NCBI GenBank assembly: GCA_943704525.1
Contig: CALSCQ010000747.1
Span: forward strand, 1-64,000
Source: Pigoraptor vietnamica
Taxonomy: Eukaryota > Opisthokonta > Filasterea
Direction: 5' to 3'
Length of the DNA: 64,000 nucleotides
The translations under genes were made by a program, and so were the position numbers. Each line of letters starts with the position of its first letter. Position 1 is the first letter of the stretch. Below, in pieces: positions 39,455 to 51,055 of this stretch. The notes under the pieces were generated by a model, which had not been told where the DNA came from, made no database searches, and saw only the letters and a program-made list of their open reading frames with translations.

Positions 39455-42400
39455 ATGGAGCGGCTGCGGCGGCTGCAGGCCGAGGTGTTTGGGGCGGAGG
39501 ACCGCGTGGTCGCCGTGCTCCCCTGCACCGCGGCCTCCAAGAAGAAGCTCGGTGGGAAAAAGAGCAGCAAGGCGAACCTGCTCTGCGTGACGGTGCGCGA
39601 TCGCACGACGCCGCACGTGCACCGCGTCAAGGGTGCGGGGGGCGGCTTCAAGCGCAAAGAGACATGGCCCCTCGCAGACCTCAAGGTTATCGACGGGCGC
39701 TCCGAGAGCGACGAAAATGCGGACTTTGTGCTTGTGTTTGGCGACCGCCCAACAAAGTGGCGCGCTGCGAGCGTGACGGAGCGCAACGCCTTCCTCGGCG
39801 TGCTCTACAAGCTGTGCGGCGTGCTCACCGGCGCACGGCCAACGCTCAAGAGCATCGCGGTGGACCGGCTGCAGGGGTTTGCGGAGAGTAGCAAGGCGAT
39901 TGCGGCCGGCGCCGATGCCGGCGTGGCTGCTGACGGCGACACGGGCGTCGCTTTTGCCGAGGACTATCGCGAGCTCACGGCACAGGAGGAAGCGGACGTT
40001 GTGGCGCTTCTGTCGTCGTGCGACTGGGCGATCCACGACGCAGAGGCCTTTGCGGAGCACCTGACCGGGGAGCTGCACGCGCTCGACGGCGCAAACATCC
40101 ACGCCATTCTCGAGTCGGAGCCGCAAGTGGAGCGGCTGATGCACTACTTGGACAAGGCAAGCGGGGAGCTTGCGCGCGTCGAGACGGTGCTCGCGGGATA
40201 CGAGCGGCTGCTCACGCGGACGCGGCGCGAAGTGGAGCAGATGGAGCGTGCGCACGAGCAGAGCCAGATCCAGGTGCGTGCACGAACCGTAACATGGACC
40301 GCAGCATTGTGTAGCTTGCATGATTTGCGCATGGGGTGGCTCCCCTCTGAGTGATAGACGCGTGCCCTCTGTTGCAGCGCGAAAATCACGGGCGGCTGCT
40401 GACCGAGCTGACCGGCCTCCTCACCGCCCTCGACCTGCCGCCGTGGGTGACGACGGTGCTCGGCGACGGCGACCTCACTAACCCGGGGAGCCTCTCGAAG
40501 TGCATTGCGGCGTCGCAGCTGCTGCGCACCGCGCTCGACACGAAGATGCGACCCGACCTTGCCCAACTGGACGCAGTGCGCGCGCGGCGCGAGCAGTTTG
40601 AGCAGCTGCGAAGCGTTTTCCTCACGCGCGTTGTGGCGCACTTTACACAACTCTTCTCCCGCCGTGGAGAGGGATCGGGAGAATCGCTTGCGGCACATGC
40701 TCACCGGCATCGCCAGCTGTCGGCGTATGTGCAGCTGGCCGAGTGGCTTCGGTACACGGACGCCGCACAATTCGACTCCCTTCGCGCCGAGTACGCGCGC
40801 TCCTTTAACCGCGCCTACCGGCAGGACGTGCGCGAGCTCATTGACCGCATGAAGGGGTTTTCGAAGTCGGGCGGGGGCTGGTCGTTCGGGGACGGCGAGG
40901 CGCAGTCGCAGTCGCTGCCGGAAGCGCACTCGGCCGCAGACCTCTCCAGCGGATCGTCCCTCAGCGAAAAGGACAAGGAGTACGCCAAGATCAAATTCGA
41001 CCAGGTGCGCCTCCCCGCGTGTATGTGAGCGGTGTGCTCTGCGATGCAATGCCATCACCCGCGAGTGCCAACGGGCATCGCACGACCATTCTGCGCGTGG
41101 CTTATCCACTCTCCCTACTGCAGGCCTTTGAGCAGCTCATGTCACAGCTGGTGCCCGCAATGCTGGCCGAGCAGGACTTCTGCGCCGAGTTTTTCGGACT
41201 CGACGTCACAGAGACTGCGTCACAGCCCGCGTCGTTTGCGTCCGTGTCTGCCCTCGTCTCGTCAGCCCTGCAGGCTTCGTCGACCCATTCGCCGCCGTCC
41301 TCCCCGAAACGGCTGTCGGGAATTCGCTCGCCGTGGTCGGCTGTCAAGACAAAGCTCTCTGACATTGCGCAGAAGGACAGGTGCGTGGCCGAGCCGGTTT
41401 TCAGCCAGTTTGCCCTGCTAACATGTCTGCTCTGCAGCACTGCGCCGTCGGACAAGCCCAAGTCGGACGCGGACGCGCGGTGGGTGTCGCCTAAAGTGAA
41501 GCGGCTGAGCTTGATGTGTGTGGACGGGAGGATGGCGTACTGACTGTCTCTTCTAACGCCCCTGTTCTGCGTCCCTGCGCGCCTGCAGCAAGATGATGGC
41601 TGCTGTTTTCAGCGGGATTGAAGGCGACCTCATTGGCGTCATTGAGCTGGGCGACAAGGCGGATCACTTGTGGGTAACCCATTCTCGCGCGGATATTTGA
41701 GTGACAAGAGAGGGAGGAAGAGGGGGAAGGGGGAGGGGGGAGAGCGTAGGCTAAGAAGAGCCATGGCATCGTGCTCAGTCATTTTTTGCACTTACGTGAC
41801 GCCCTTCTAATGCAACCCCCGATGTACAACACTGCGCTCCCCTCGCGCTCGCAGCAATTCGCTGTGCATGATGGTGAAGATCGACCACTACTTGGGCGTC
41901 GCCAAGCACCGCAGCGGCTTCCTCAGCGCCATGCTTGGCAAATTCCAGATTATCGTCAAGCGGAACTTTGACCAGTTCATCGTGGGTTTGCGCCGTGCGC
42001 TGCTGCCGCGACACTAACAGGTTTTTAGTGCCTTCCCTAACCCCAAACCCACCTTCCTTCCTGCAGGCCGACCAGCAGCAGCTCGTCCAAGAGGCCAAGC
42101 CCTCGAAGAAGAAGTACCCCGGCATCCTCTCCTTCGTCAGGAAATTTCCGGTGGGCTGGCATTTCACACCCTGTTGAGCACTTGCGCGATGAGACTGATG
42201 CGTGTGGTGCGCAGCCGTTTGTCGCGCACGCCGAGGCGATCGTCAGCGGATGGGATCGGCGCGCGCTGGTCGAGCAGGCGTACATCGACATGAGCGCGAC
42301 TGTCGCGAAGGGCATCGAGCAGCAGGCGCACGAGGCGAAGCATGGGGACGTCCTCCGCTTCGGTGCGTGGCACATGCCTTTCTGTGGATTTGTCACGTTG

Positions 42401-43158
42401 ATGTGCCATGTTGTCCGCTGCCCTTGCGCACTTGCTTTTTTGTCAACACCGCGTGTGATGTCGTCGAAGAGTGTGCACGTGCCTTGCTTGCTATCGCCGA
42501 GCGCTTACGGCCGATGGGCTGCGCTCTGCAGAGAATTTCCACCACCTCTACACGCAGCTCTCTTTCCTCAAGGTGGCGTGCCTCGACGGGTTTCGCAAGG
42601 AGACGCAACGGCTGTACCGCGAGCACCTGCAGGCTTACGTGCGAGGCATTCTCGGGAGTCCGCTGGAAAAGCTCAGCGTGAGTGTTTCGCCCTCTTCTCC
42701 CCTCAATGTCCCCAGACGCCCAGCTAATCCTGCAGAATCGGTGCAGAAATTCTTCGACGGCGTGCAGCGGCTGGTTGAGTCTGGCGTGAAGGAGGACGAG
42801 GTCGGCTACCAGCTGGCCTTCAGCAAGCAGGAGCTCAAAAGGGTTATCCGCGAGTATCCAGCCAAAGAGGTGCGTCTCAGGTCTCGCATGAGCTCTGATT
42901 GCAACGACGTGACGCGCTCGGCCGCAGGTGCGCAAGGGCCTTGCCGCGATGCACAGGAAGCTCGAGCGGCACCTGTCGGAGGAGGAGAGCCTCCACCAGG
43001 TCGTGTGGCGGTCGGTGCAGGAGGAGTTTCTCGGGCAGTGCAAGACGTTCGAGGCGCTTATCGATCGCTGCTACCCCGGCGCGGCCATCCGGCTCGAGTT
43101 CACTGTGGACGATCTGCTGGGCTACTTCACTGAGATTGGGTCAAAGTCGTCCCACTAA
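39455..43158 (+). CDS. EXOC1: Exocyst complex component SEC3/EXOC1
   Basis: Tethering subunit that anchors secretory vesicles at PIP2-rich plasma membrane. The N-terminus (exon 1, 39455-40272) is the SEC3 PH-like PIP2/Rho-binding domain: RLQAEVFGAEDRVVAV, KANLLCVTVRDR, WPLADLKVIDG, DFVLVFGDRPTKWRAASV, ERNAFLGVLYKLC. A coiled coil follows (LDKASGELARVETVLAGYER, TRREVEQMERAHEQSQ). The helical CorEx rods come next (FEQLRSVFLTRVVAHFTQLF, SAYVQLAEWLRYTD, YRQDVRELIDRMKGF, MLGKFQIIVKRNFDQF, FLKVACLDGFRKETQRLY) and the end is YFTEIGSKSSH. Eleven coding exons, no break seen. Confidence 0.93.
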
Positions 43159-43270
43159 GTAAATGCGATATGACCCGCCTTACAATTCGCGACGCACGCA
43201 CGCGCACGCACCCCAAGCAGCACACGCCGCCGCACGCCACACACGCAATGCAAAATGCCTTCGCCTCGCC

Positions 43271-44290
43271 TCACCGGCGAAGTCCCTTTCCGTTCACGCG
43301 TCCTGCAGTACCGGCCACTGCGCGCTGTGCCGGTCGCCTTGCCGGATGTGCGGCGCTTTCCGAAGGGGAGGTCCGCCGCCGCTTGGCAAGAGGGGACTCG
43401 TGCGCCGCCGGATCAGGCAGCGGGCGCTGACGCGGCATGGCGGGTGAGACGTGTTCACGCGAGCGACACTTGTTCCACGGCCGACTCACCTGTGTCCGCT
43501 TGGTTGGTGGCGGCGCGGCGCAGAACGCGCCCTGCACCGCACGAGTCTTCAGGTGTCCGTTTTCGTCGCATAGCGCGGAACTTTCGAGAACGCGTCGATT
43601 GTGCGCCGCAAGTAGGGCCATAATGTCGTCGCCGCCATCATTTGCGCATGGCTCACGCCCTCGCACGCCGCCGGGGCGAGGCCCAGCGGGGGCACCCGGA
43701 CGAGCACAAGCAAGGGGTGCCGCGCACGTGACTGCGGCGCGTGCGTGACGAGACAGTCCGCCATTTCCGTCTACCTCACCAAGTGGCCGCCGCTGTTCTG
43801 TGGGCGCACAGCCGTGTGTCGCAGCAGTGGGCGTTTTCGCGTGCATTTCAGCCACGCGCATGTTGTGCTCTCGCAACAATCGCGCCAGCTCTTCATCCAC
43901 CGGGGACGACGGCGCCAACTCGGCAGATTCGACCGACAGCATGTCGCTGTCTGCCACGGTCGCATTGCCGGGCGCATCGTGTGTCTCCATGCGGCTGCAG
44001 CGTGCGAGACTAGCAGGCGACAGGAGGGGCACAGGGTCGCGCGGCGGCCCGTCGTGTGCGCCATGTGTTGCCGCAAACCAGTCGTCCGCATGCGCGTCGC
44101 TGCGATGGGACTCTCTCAGGTGGGCTGCACAGCAACGAGGCAAACACACGCGCGCACACCTGAGGGCATCGTCCGCTGTCGTGCCAAAGTCTGTCCACTT
44201 GGGCGCCTCGAATTCATACGCGGGGTCGACGTATGGCCCTGCGCCGGCGACGTCAAACGCCTCGCACGCCGGCCGGAAGCCCCCGCTCAT
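43271..44290 (-). CDS. TPX2-like protein (spindle assembly), N-terminal motif only recognised
   Basis: Starts MSGGFRPACEAFDVAGAGPY and soon reads YEFEAPKWTDF, then after an intron (donor GTGTGC near 44160) HADDWFAA. This matches the N-terminal Aurora-binding start of TPX2, best seen in plants (YEFSAPRFFDF ... LWFD). The rest is mostly disordered and basic. It carries two related segments, EELARLLREHNMRVAEM and DDIMALLAAHNRRVLES. It ends AGTAGRVNGKGLRR. No classic C-terminal TPX2/importin domain is visible. TPX2 activates Aurora A and nucleates spindle microtubules. Whether the 3' half contains a further intron (GTGAGT near 43447) is uncertain. Confidence 0.55.
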   Translation of the reverse strand: MSGGFRPACEAFDVAGAGPYVDPAYEFEAPKWTDFGTTADDALRCARVCLPRCCAAHLRESHRSDAHADDWFAATHGAHDGPPRDPVPLLSPASLARCSRMETHDAPGNATVADSDMLSVESAELAPSSPVDEELARLLREHNMRVAEMHAKTPTAATHGCAPTEQRRPLGEVDGNGGLSRHARAAVTCAAPLACARPGAPAGPRPGGVRGREPCANDGGDDIMALLAAHNRRVLESSALCDENGHLKTRAVQGAFCAAPPPTKRTQVSRPWNKCRSREHVSPAMPRQRPLPDPAAHESPLAKRRRTSPSESAAHPARRPAQRAVAGTAGRVNGKGLRR

Positions 44291-44496
44291 CCTGGCGAAA
44301 TAGAGGGCATGAGCCTGGCTGCGATCGGTCTGTGCGCTCCCTGAGCCGTGGAGTGGGCGGTCAGGCGTTGCCGAGTGCGTGCCTGTTGATATTATCCCTC
44401 GCAATTCTGTGTTTGTGCCAATTGCGACGGAAGTGTCAGTTTGAATTTGAACGGGGCCAGCGCCAACGCACTTGCATCCGGGGTGTGCCTGGACAT

Positions 44497-44557
44497 TGAC
44501 GTCATCGATTTTTTGGTTGAGTGAACGCGTCTTGCGTGCGTTTGTGTGCCTTATAAA
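44497..44557. promoter_or_regulatory. CRE and TATA box upstream of TBC1D15-like gene
   Basis: TGACGTCA at 44497-44504 and TTATAAA at 44551-44557, 50 bp before the start codon at 44607, in the 316-bp divergent region with the TPX2-like gene. Confidence 0.5.
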
Positions 44558-44606
44558 CTGCGCTGGACCGCAGAGTGCGCAGGGAACAGCAGCGAAGGGC
44601 CTGAAG

Positions 44607-47600
44607 ATGGAGGTGAGGCGTCGTCGATCTTGCCGTTCTGTTTGGCCTCGCTCTCACTACGGCCCACTAACAGCAGCATCAGCGCTCGCGCGAAATCTTT
44701 GCGGTGCACGATGTCTTCGTGCATCCGTCTCCCACGGAGGAGGGGCAGATTGGCGGGCGCGTCGCGTTGGTCCAGGAGGTATGTGCCATGTATGTGTTGA
44801 GCACACGGCGCGTGTGCGTTGCCTGACAGCACTGCCTCCGTAGGACAACGGCGTGCATCTGCAGTGGACCCCCTACGCGTGCGACGGGCCCGACTTTACG
44901 CTCATTTCGGGCGTTGAATCCCCCACCGAGTTTGCTCTGACGCGGCGAGACTTTGTTGAGGAAAGCGTTGGAGGGGATCCGTCGCAATACGCTGTGAACA
45001 TTCCTCTTTCGGAGCTGCACTCTGTGCGGCGTCGCGTGCCCACAATGGGGTGGTCGCACCTTGTGTTTGTTCTTCGCGACGGTGTGACCGTACCACCGCT
45101 GTACTTCCATGGTGGAACTGCCGGAGCTCGTGATCTCCTGAAACACATCGCGCAGTGTGTCCCTTTGGTCAAGTGAGTGGTTGCTACCATCTATTCATTA
45201 TGGGTCGTGCTCTGAGTGCGCTTGTGTCGTGGTGTGGGCTGTGGTGGGTCGCGTATAAATGCTGATGGCGTTGCCGTATTAGGTCTCCGGAGGACTCGAG
45301 CCTGCATCTCGTCGCGAGCGGTTCCGAGGATCAACTACAGAAGTCGCTCAATGAGCTGGACCTCATCCCCATCATTTCCGTGAGTGTCGCAAGGGCGAGT
45401 GCATTTGCTGCTGAGGATGTCTTAGTCTTCGCCATGCTTGCGTGCACGTTGTCTGACCGGGTGCTTGGGTCTCAGGCGTTCAAGGATGGCTCGTGGAATC
45501 TCCTGGAGAGCTTTTCAAAGGTCACGCGACTCGCGCGAGAGTCACAGGGTGCGTTGGATGCGCTCGACTGCCGATCATGTCTGCCTGCTGTGCGCTGCAA
45601 TGCACGTGACACACTCCACCCGCAACGCAGCCGCTTTCATGCACTACTTGGATTCCTCGCGTCCGACGCCGTCGAGCGTACCTCGCCCTGTTGCCGGCGA
45701 GAGCTCGGCGGCGACGTTGCGGCCGGCTGCTTCGTACATCAGTCCGCGCGACAAGGCAATAGATTGCCGGCAGCAGACGCACACGGATTTGGGGACATTT
45801 GAGATACTCAGTGTAAGTGTGCCACACACATCACCACCATCTGAGGGGGACCGATCTAACCACCCGTGCAAGCAGGAGAACAGCGCGGCGGTCCCGCTTG
45901 AGGACGTGTGGCGGGGACCCGCGCTATCTCGCGCCGCCTTTGACGCGATGTTCGACGTTGACGGGCGCATGAAGGACGAGGGTGCTTTCCGTCGGGCCGT
46001 GTTCCGCGGGGTGGGTGGCTGATCCACGAGTTCATTGTCCAGTGTTTGGAGGCCTGTGTGTTGTGCGTGTGACGGATCTGCTGATGTCTGTCGGACAGGG
46101 AATTGAACCCGCGGCGCGGCGGGAGGCCTGGAAGTTCCTGCTGGGGTACTATCGCACCGGCGACAACAAGGAACAGCGGATCAAGCACCGCATGCAGAAA
46201 GAGTGAGGGGACTGCAGATGCGCGGCTGTGCTCTGCTGTGCTCATGCGGCTGTGCTCTGCTGTGCTCACGCGCTCCCGTGGCCCTGTTGCGCGCCCCAGG
46301 GCTGAGTACTACAAGCTCAAGACGCAGTGGCAGTCGATCAGCCCCGCGCAGGAGCAGCGCTTTGCCAAGTTCAGGGACCGGCGGCACCGGATTGGTAGGG
46401 GAGGGTGGTGTGCCTTTGTGGCTGGCTGGGAAGGCCGCTGGTGGCCGGGACATACGTGCCAGAGGCGCTGGCTCATGGAAATCTGTCCGCGTTGCATCTG
46501 CAGAGAAGGACGTGGTGCGGACGGATCGCTCGCACCCGTTTTTTGACGGGAATGACAATCCCAACCTCCGCCGCTTGTTCGAAATTCTTCTGACCTACTC
46601 GTTCTACGATTTTGACCTCGGTGAGCTGCGGCTCCGGACCGAGTGCATTTTGTATGGTGCTCGTCGTAGTGGGCTTGGCACTTGGCCAGCCACGGAGGCT
46701 GTGTGGCTGCGACTGGGTGCCTGCCTCTGGGTGGGCCTTGTCTGACGCCACCCTCTGCTGTGATGGTCGCAGGATACGTCCAGGGCATGAGCGATCTGCT
46801 CGCGCCCATTCTCGTTGTGATGGAAGACGACGTCGATGCCTTCTGGTGCTTCGCGAGCCTCATGGACGTCATGGTGGGAATCTGTCTAGGCAGTTCACTG
46901 CATAGCATCGGCTTCCTCATCCATACGCCCCGAGCCGCCGGCACGCATGCACACTTACCACGCGCACGTTGAGTCGTGTCGCGAATGCTTGTTTTGCGCT
47001 GCACGGCGCGCGATGGCTTGGTCACGTCCAGGCAAAGCCACGTCCAGGCAAATGTATGTTGTCGCTTTTCATATTCGTACGGCTGACGTGGCTTATTTCT
47101 CCGTCGGTGCAGCACAATAACTTCGAGCGCGACCAGAATGGCATGCACATGCAACTCCGACGGCTGTCGGACCTCTTGAAAGTCGCGTCACCGCGTTTGT
47201 TCCGCTATTTCGGTGGGTTGGCGTGGTGTGTGCTTCGGTTCTTGTATGACATGTGCAGACACGGCTCACCTGCGCTCCCACCCCACGGCAGAGGAGCACG
47301 ATGCATCAAACCTCTACTTTTGTTTCCGCTGGCTGCTCATCCTCTTCAAGCGCGAGTTTGCATTCGGCGAGGTTATGCGGCTGTGGGAGGTGCGTTTTGA
47401 GCCGTCGCTTCATTGCGTTGGCGTCGTAAACCGTGGCTGTTTTGTTTCCTTGCCCATGCTGTCAAAGTGACAGACGAGCCTTCCAGGTGTGCTGGTCGCA
47501 CCATCTCACGCGCCACTTCCACCTGTTTGTGTCGATGGCGATACTCGAGGACCACGCCGACGCCATCATCGGCGCCGAAATGGGCTTCGACGACATTCTC

Positions 47601-47807
47601 AAGGTGAGCAGTCGCGCCCTGTGAAGTCCCCACTCGCGCGCTCGTGTAACAGGTGTGGTCGCGCAGTACGTCAACGATCTGGCGTACACGCTTGACGTCG
47701 AACGCGTCATGCGGCGTGCCGAGGCCTATTATCACCGGATTGCGCGCCTCAAGCCCGTTCCCGAGGAAGTCGCGGACCTGCTGGCGCCCTTTCGTACGCC
47801 GGCATAG
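44607..47807 (+). CDS. TBC1D15/TBC1D17-like Rab GTPase-activating protein
   Basis: RabGAP; TBC1D15 acts on Rab7 at late endosomes and mitochondria. Exon 1 codes only Met-Glu (44607-44612). The N-terminal DUF3548 (Rab-binding) region follows: HQRSREIFAVHDVFVHPSP, FALTRRDF, ELHSVRRRVPTMGWSHLVFV, VPPLYFHGG. The TBC domain starts AVPLEDVWRGPALSR, GRMKDEGAFRRAVFRG, REAWKFLLGYY. The catalytic arginine lies in EKDVVRTDRSHPFFDG and the glutamine finger in YDFDLGYVQGMSDLLAPI. Then come VDAFWCFASLMDVM, LYFCFRWLLILFKREF, VMRLWEVCWSHHLTRHFHLF and GFDDILKYVNDLAYTLDVE. The stop at 47807 lies 7 bp from the SMUG1 stop on the other strand. Confidence 0.94.
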
Positions 47808-47814
47808 TCGATCG

Positions 47815-48919
47815 TCAACGCGGGACGGCTGCGGGCAGTACGACGCCGATTTCCGCGAGCTGGCGCACGACGGTGCCCTCCCAGTCGCGGTTGGCGAGCG
47901 GGCTTGCCGGCGACGGGTGCAGGATGCCGGCGCACTCCGGGGCGTGCGGGGCGTGTTTGGCCACCGCCTCGGCACGCGCGCGCGCAAACGCGCCAATGCC
48001 AACAATCTTTCGGGGCTGCAACAGATTCACTATGGAGAGGAGGGCCCTGTCACACGCGGTGAAGAGCGCCTCGCGTGTGGCAGCGGGAAGCTGGTCGGGT
48101 GTCACGTTCTGCGCGCGTGCGGCTCAGTACATGCTGTCCCTCCGTGGCTCCGTCCATTCTGCCCGACTCACCTTGCCAGACCGCTCCATGAAGACCAGCG
48201 GACAATAGTTGTGCACAAAGTGGTCGCGGAAGAAGTCGCGCGCCGACGGCCACCGGGACCGAAACAGGCCCCACAGGCGGGTCCCGCTCACTTCGGTGCG
48301 CGGGCATGCAAAGCCGAGCACCGGGCGGCTTGGGTGCTCTCCGCGCGGGGGGCGACCGACAGGACCCTCGATGCCGAGCCACTCCCGCACAATGGACGGA
48401 TCGCCAAAGGGTACCTGGATAGCAGGGGTGTTGAGCAGTCGTCCAGCGTGCATAGCCGCGCAGTGCAGCACTCACCCCTGTCTGGACCATGCCTGCGCCG
48501 GCACGCACGTGTGTCAGACAGGCAGTTCACAGCGACCGCAAGCAGAAATGCTCACCGAATGGGCCCGGATTCATGCCAAGGAAGAGCGCGCGGACGCCAT
48601 GGGCACAGTAACGCTCCACATAGCGGCGGTGTGTCGGGAGTGCATACTCGAGCGGATTGTACACGTGTGTCACGTGCGGAGGAAGTTTGAGGGCGGCAAG
48701 GTCACGGGACAGCGCGAGTTCGACCTCAAGAAAGGCGTCGGCGAGCGACGTGGGCGGCACGCTTGGACTCGCGGTAAGCAGTACAGTGGGGCGTGCGGTG
48801 GGCTGTGCAGCAGCAGTTGCGTCGTCTCTTCCTGCTTCCACCGCCAGTCGCGCACTCCGCCGCCGAGGCGCACCAAGCTCCGCGTCGCCCGCGGCATCGT
48901 GCGGTCGCTTGCGTCCCAT
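47815..48919 (-). CDS. SMUG1: SMUG1-type uracil-DNA glycosylase
   Basis: Removes uracil and 5-hydroxymethyluracil from DNA to start base-excision repair. The basic N-terminal extension MGRKRPHDAAGDAELG may be a nuclear signal. The core reads [40 protein letters not shown] (active-site motif), IVREWLGIEGPVGRP, RPVLGFACPRTEVSGTRLWG, FFRDHFVHNYCPLVFMERSG, then IVGIGAFARARAEA and the HPSPASPLAN motif. It ends VVLPAAVPR. The active-site segment is split by a 17-nt microexon (48476-48492). An upstream in-frame ATG at 48976 would lengthen the N-terminus. SMUG1 is patchily distributed among eukaryotes. Confidence 0.95.
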
Positions 48920-49184
48920 TCTTCGCAAAATACCCCCGTCACGCGTCAACACTCGGTCCGTCAGTGCGAAACACATGAACACTGTTGTGGTTGTTGGGTT
49001 GTGGGCGCTCCACTTGCTCCTTGTCGTCACAGGGGCGTCATCACAAATTGCACGTGATGGCAGCTGCTCCATGTGCGCTCTCCAAGGCGCATTTCTCGTG
49101 CCGTATTGGCAATCAACCACACTCTCGCAGCCGTTCTCTCGCAGCCGTCGTTGTTTCAGCTGCCGCAAGGCCGGCCGCATAAAA
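48920..49184. promoter_or_regulatory. Divergent promoter SMUG1 / RPB8 with E-box
   Basis: CACGTGAT at 49051-49058 (ATCACGTG on the minus strand). Confidence 0.45.
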
Positions 49185-49855
49185 TGGCGAAGCTGTTTGA
49201 GGACGCCTTCGCCGTGAAGGACATTGATCCCGACGGCAAGAAGTTTGACCGCGGTGAGTGCACTCGCCCTGTCCACGAGTGACACCCGCGCTCAAAGTTG
49301 CGCCGCGTATTGAATTTGCTGCCTGTATGTGTTTGCAGTCTCACGAATCCATTGTTTGGGCGAGAACCACGAAATGGAGTTGGTGCTGGACGTGCACACA
49401 CAACTGTATCCCATGGAGCTGAACGACCGATTCACGCTCGTGCTCGCGACGACCCTGAACGAGGACGGCACCCTCGACGACGGCACGTTTGACGCGTCGC
49501 CCAATCGCCGCAGCCTCGCAGATCACTTTGAGTATGTGATGTACGGGCGTGTGTACCGCTGCGACGAAGAGGAGCGCGACAAGGACAAACTGTATCCGCC
49601 CCTGCATGCGTGCTGTGGTTCCCTGTTGCATGCGTGCTGTGGTTCCCTGTTGTGCATGCGTGCTGTGGTTCCCTGCGCGTGGTGCGTGCTGTGAGTCCCC
49701 GCCGTTCTTGCCATTGTCTTTCCCTAACAAGTCACGCGTCCAGTTCGGTGTACGTTTCATTCGGTGGCCTGCTGATGCGCCTCAAGGGCGACGCGCGCAG
49801 CCTCCAGTCGGTCGAGCTCGACAGTGCCCTCTACCTCCTCATGCGCAAGCTGTGA
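49185..49855 (+). CDS. POLR2H: RNA polymerase subunit RPB8 (shared by Pol I, II and III)
   Basis: Three exons start [20 protein letters not shown] with FDR, then [56 protein letters not shown] and finally [20 protein letters not shown], ending LYLLMRKL. This is the full OB-fold RPB8. Intron 2 holds a 24-bp tandem repeat. The last 25 bases overlap the coding end of the SANT/Myb gene on the other strand. Confidence 0.96.
49603..49676. repeat. 24-bp repeat, three copies, in RPB8 intron 2
   Basis: Copies 49603-49626, 49627-49650 and 49653-49676 share TGCATGCGTGCTGTGGTTCC. Confidence 0.93.
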
Positions 49856-50805
49856 ATACACGCGGCCGTGGAGGCCGACGTGACCACACCGCCCCGTCTG
49901 CTTGCCTGTCGTTTTGTCGCAATGCGGTACATCGCTGACAGCCGCCTTGTGGAACGCGCTACTCGGTCCTCGCGCGCTTGGCCCCGCGCGTCTCCTGCAC
50001 AGCCGAGCACTAGTGGTTCAGTCATTGCGTTAGCTGCAACAAGGGCGACGGGCACAACAGCCACCTCGTCTGTCGGCGGTGGATGGTCCTTGAGCAGCTC
50101 CCTCTCGACCGCGCCCGCGTCGTCGTACACAAGGACACCCCCCTTCCAGCAGCCCAGGCGCAGGCCAATCTCCTTGTTACGCTCATACTCTGCCGCGACC
50201 GTGTCCGCATCGCCCTTCCAGCCCTTGTAGAGAGCCAAGTTCTGCCGTCCAATCAGCCTGATGGTCTTGAGGCGCAGCTCGTTCGGCGTCTGCGGAGCAC
50301 GTCGCACATGAGCGACAAGAGGGTGCGGTGCAGGATACACACGCACGCATACCCAGTCGGCGAGCGCGCCGGTGGCAATGTCGTTGAAATGGCCAATGCC
50401 GTGCTCCTCAATGCCGCGAAGAAGCAGCTGGCGCTCGTGCTCGGTCCACTTGCGCTCCTTCTGGTGCGCTATGCGCGTCTTAAAATACGTGCGCGCAGTC
50501 AAGGAATTGGAGAGGATAGGGCACTTTGAACACCTCGGCAGTACGCAGCCCCGACCAGACGACAACCCCAGTAACAACACATCCACGAGCACACACCCAC
50601 GCCACGACAGACGAAGCAAGACAACACCACGCACAGCGACGAAAGGATATTCGGCGTTGAGCGTGCCGTCCGCGTGGACCATGGCAGCCGTTTCCGGAAA
50701 CTCAGGCTGGTGGCAGAACTGCAGGCGCATCTTCCGCACCCACGCGTCGCGGTCGCCCTCACCCGCGGACGCCGGGAAGCCCTCACCCTCAGCCGTCGGC
50801 GCCAT
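49831..50805 (-). CDS. SANT/Myb-like domain protein
   Basis: Three exons. The start [20 protein letters not shown] is followed by [16 protein letters not shown]. The middle exon carries a SANT/Myb helix pattern: [34 protein letters not shown]. Next come [47 protein letters not shown]. This SANT plus W-K-G-G-x-L-V arrangement recurs, as I recall, in uncharacterised proteins of fungi and protists; a DNA- or chromatin-binding role is likely but the target is unknown. The C-terminal tail is basic. Coding sequence overlaps the RPB8 3' end by 25 bp in antisense. Confidence 0.75.
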   Translation of the reverse strand: MAPTAEGEGFPASAGEGDRDAWVRKMRLQFCHQPEFPETAAMVHADGTLNAEYPFVAVRGVVLLRLSWRGCVLVDVLLLGLSSGRGCVLPRCSKCPILSNSLTARTYFKTRIAHQKERKWTEHERQLLLRGIEEHGIGHFNDIATGALADWVCVRVYPAPHPLVAHVRRAPQTPNELRLKTIRLIGRQNLALYKGWKGDADTVAAEYERNKEIGLRLGCWKGGVLVYDDAGAVERELLKDHPPPTDEVAVVPVALVAANAMTEPLVLGCAGDARGQAREDRVARSTRRLSAMYRIATKRQASRRGGVVTSASTAACIHSLRMRR

Positions 50806-51055
50806 GCTCGCGTGGATGCCGTGCCCTGCTCTGGTATTCACGGCACCTCACACGTTTTGTGCGGTCGGTTGGCAGTTCGGTCGATGCTGGTTCGCGCCAC
50901 CAACTACCAAAATGCGCGCCAAAAATCGCCATGACGTCACACTGAAAAATTTGATTTTCCACCCCATCGAAAAAATGTTATTGGGCGGCCGGTCACTGCA
51001 ACACTTCTTTTGCGTACATCATTGCAACACTTCTCTGCGTGCTTCAGGCGGGGGC
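50806..51055. promoter_or_regulatory. Divergent promoter SANT-Myb / CCDC112 with E2F-like site and CRE
   Basis: GCGCGCCAAAAA at 50914-50925 (E2F consensus on the minus strand) and TGACGTCA at 50932-50939, 6 bp apart. Confidence 0.5.
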
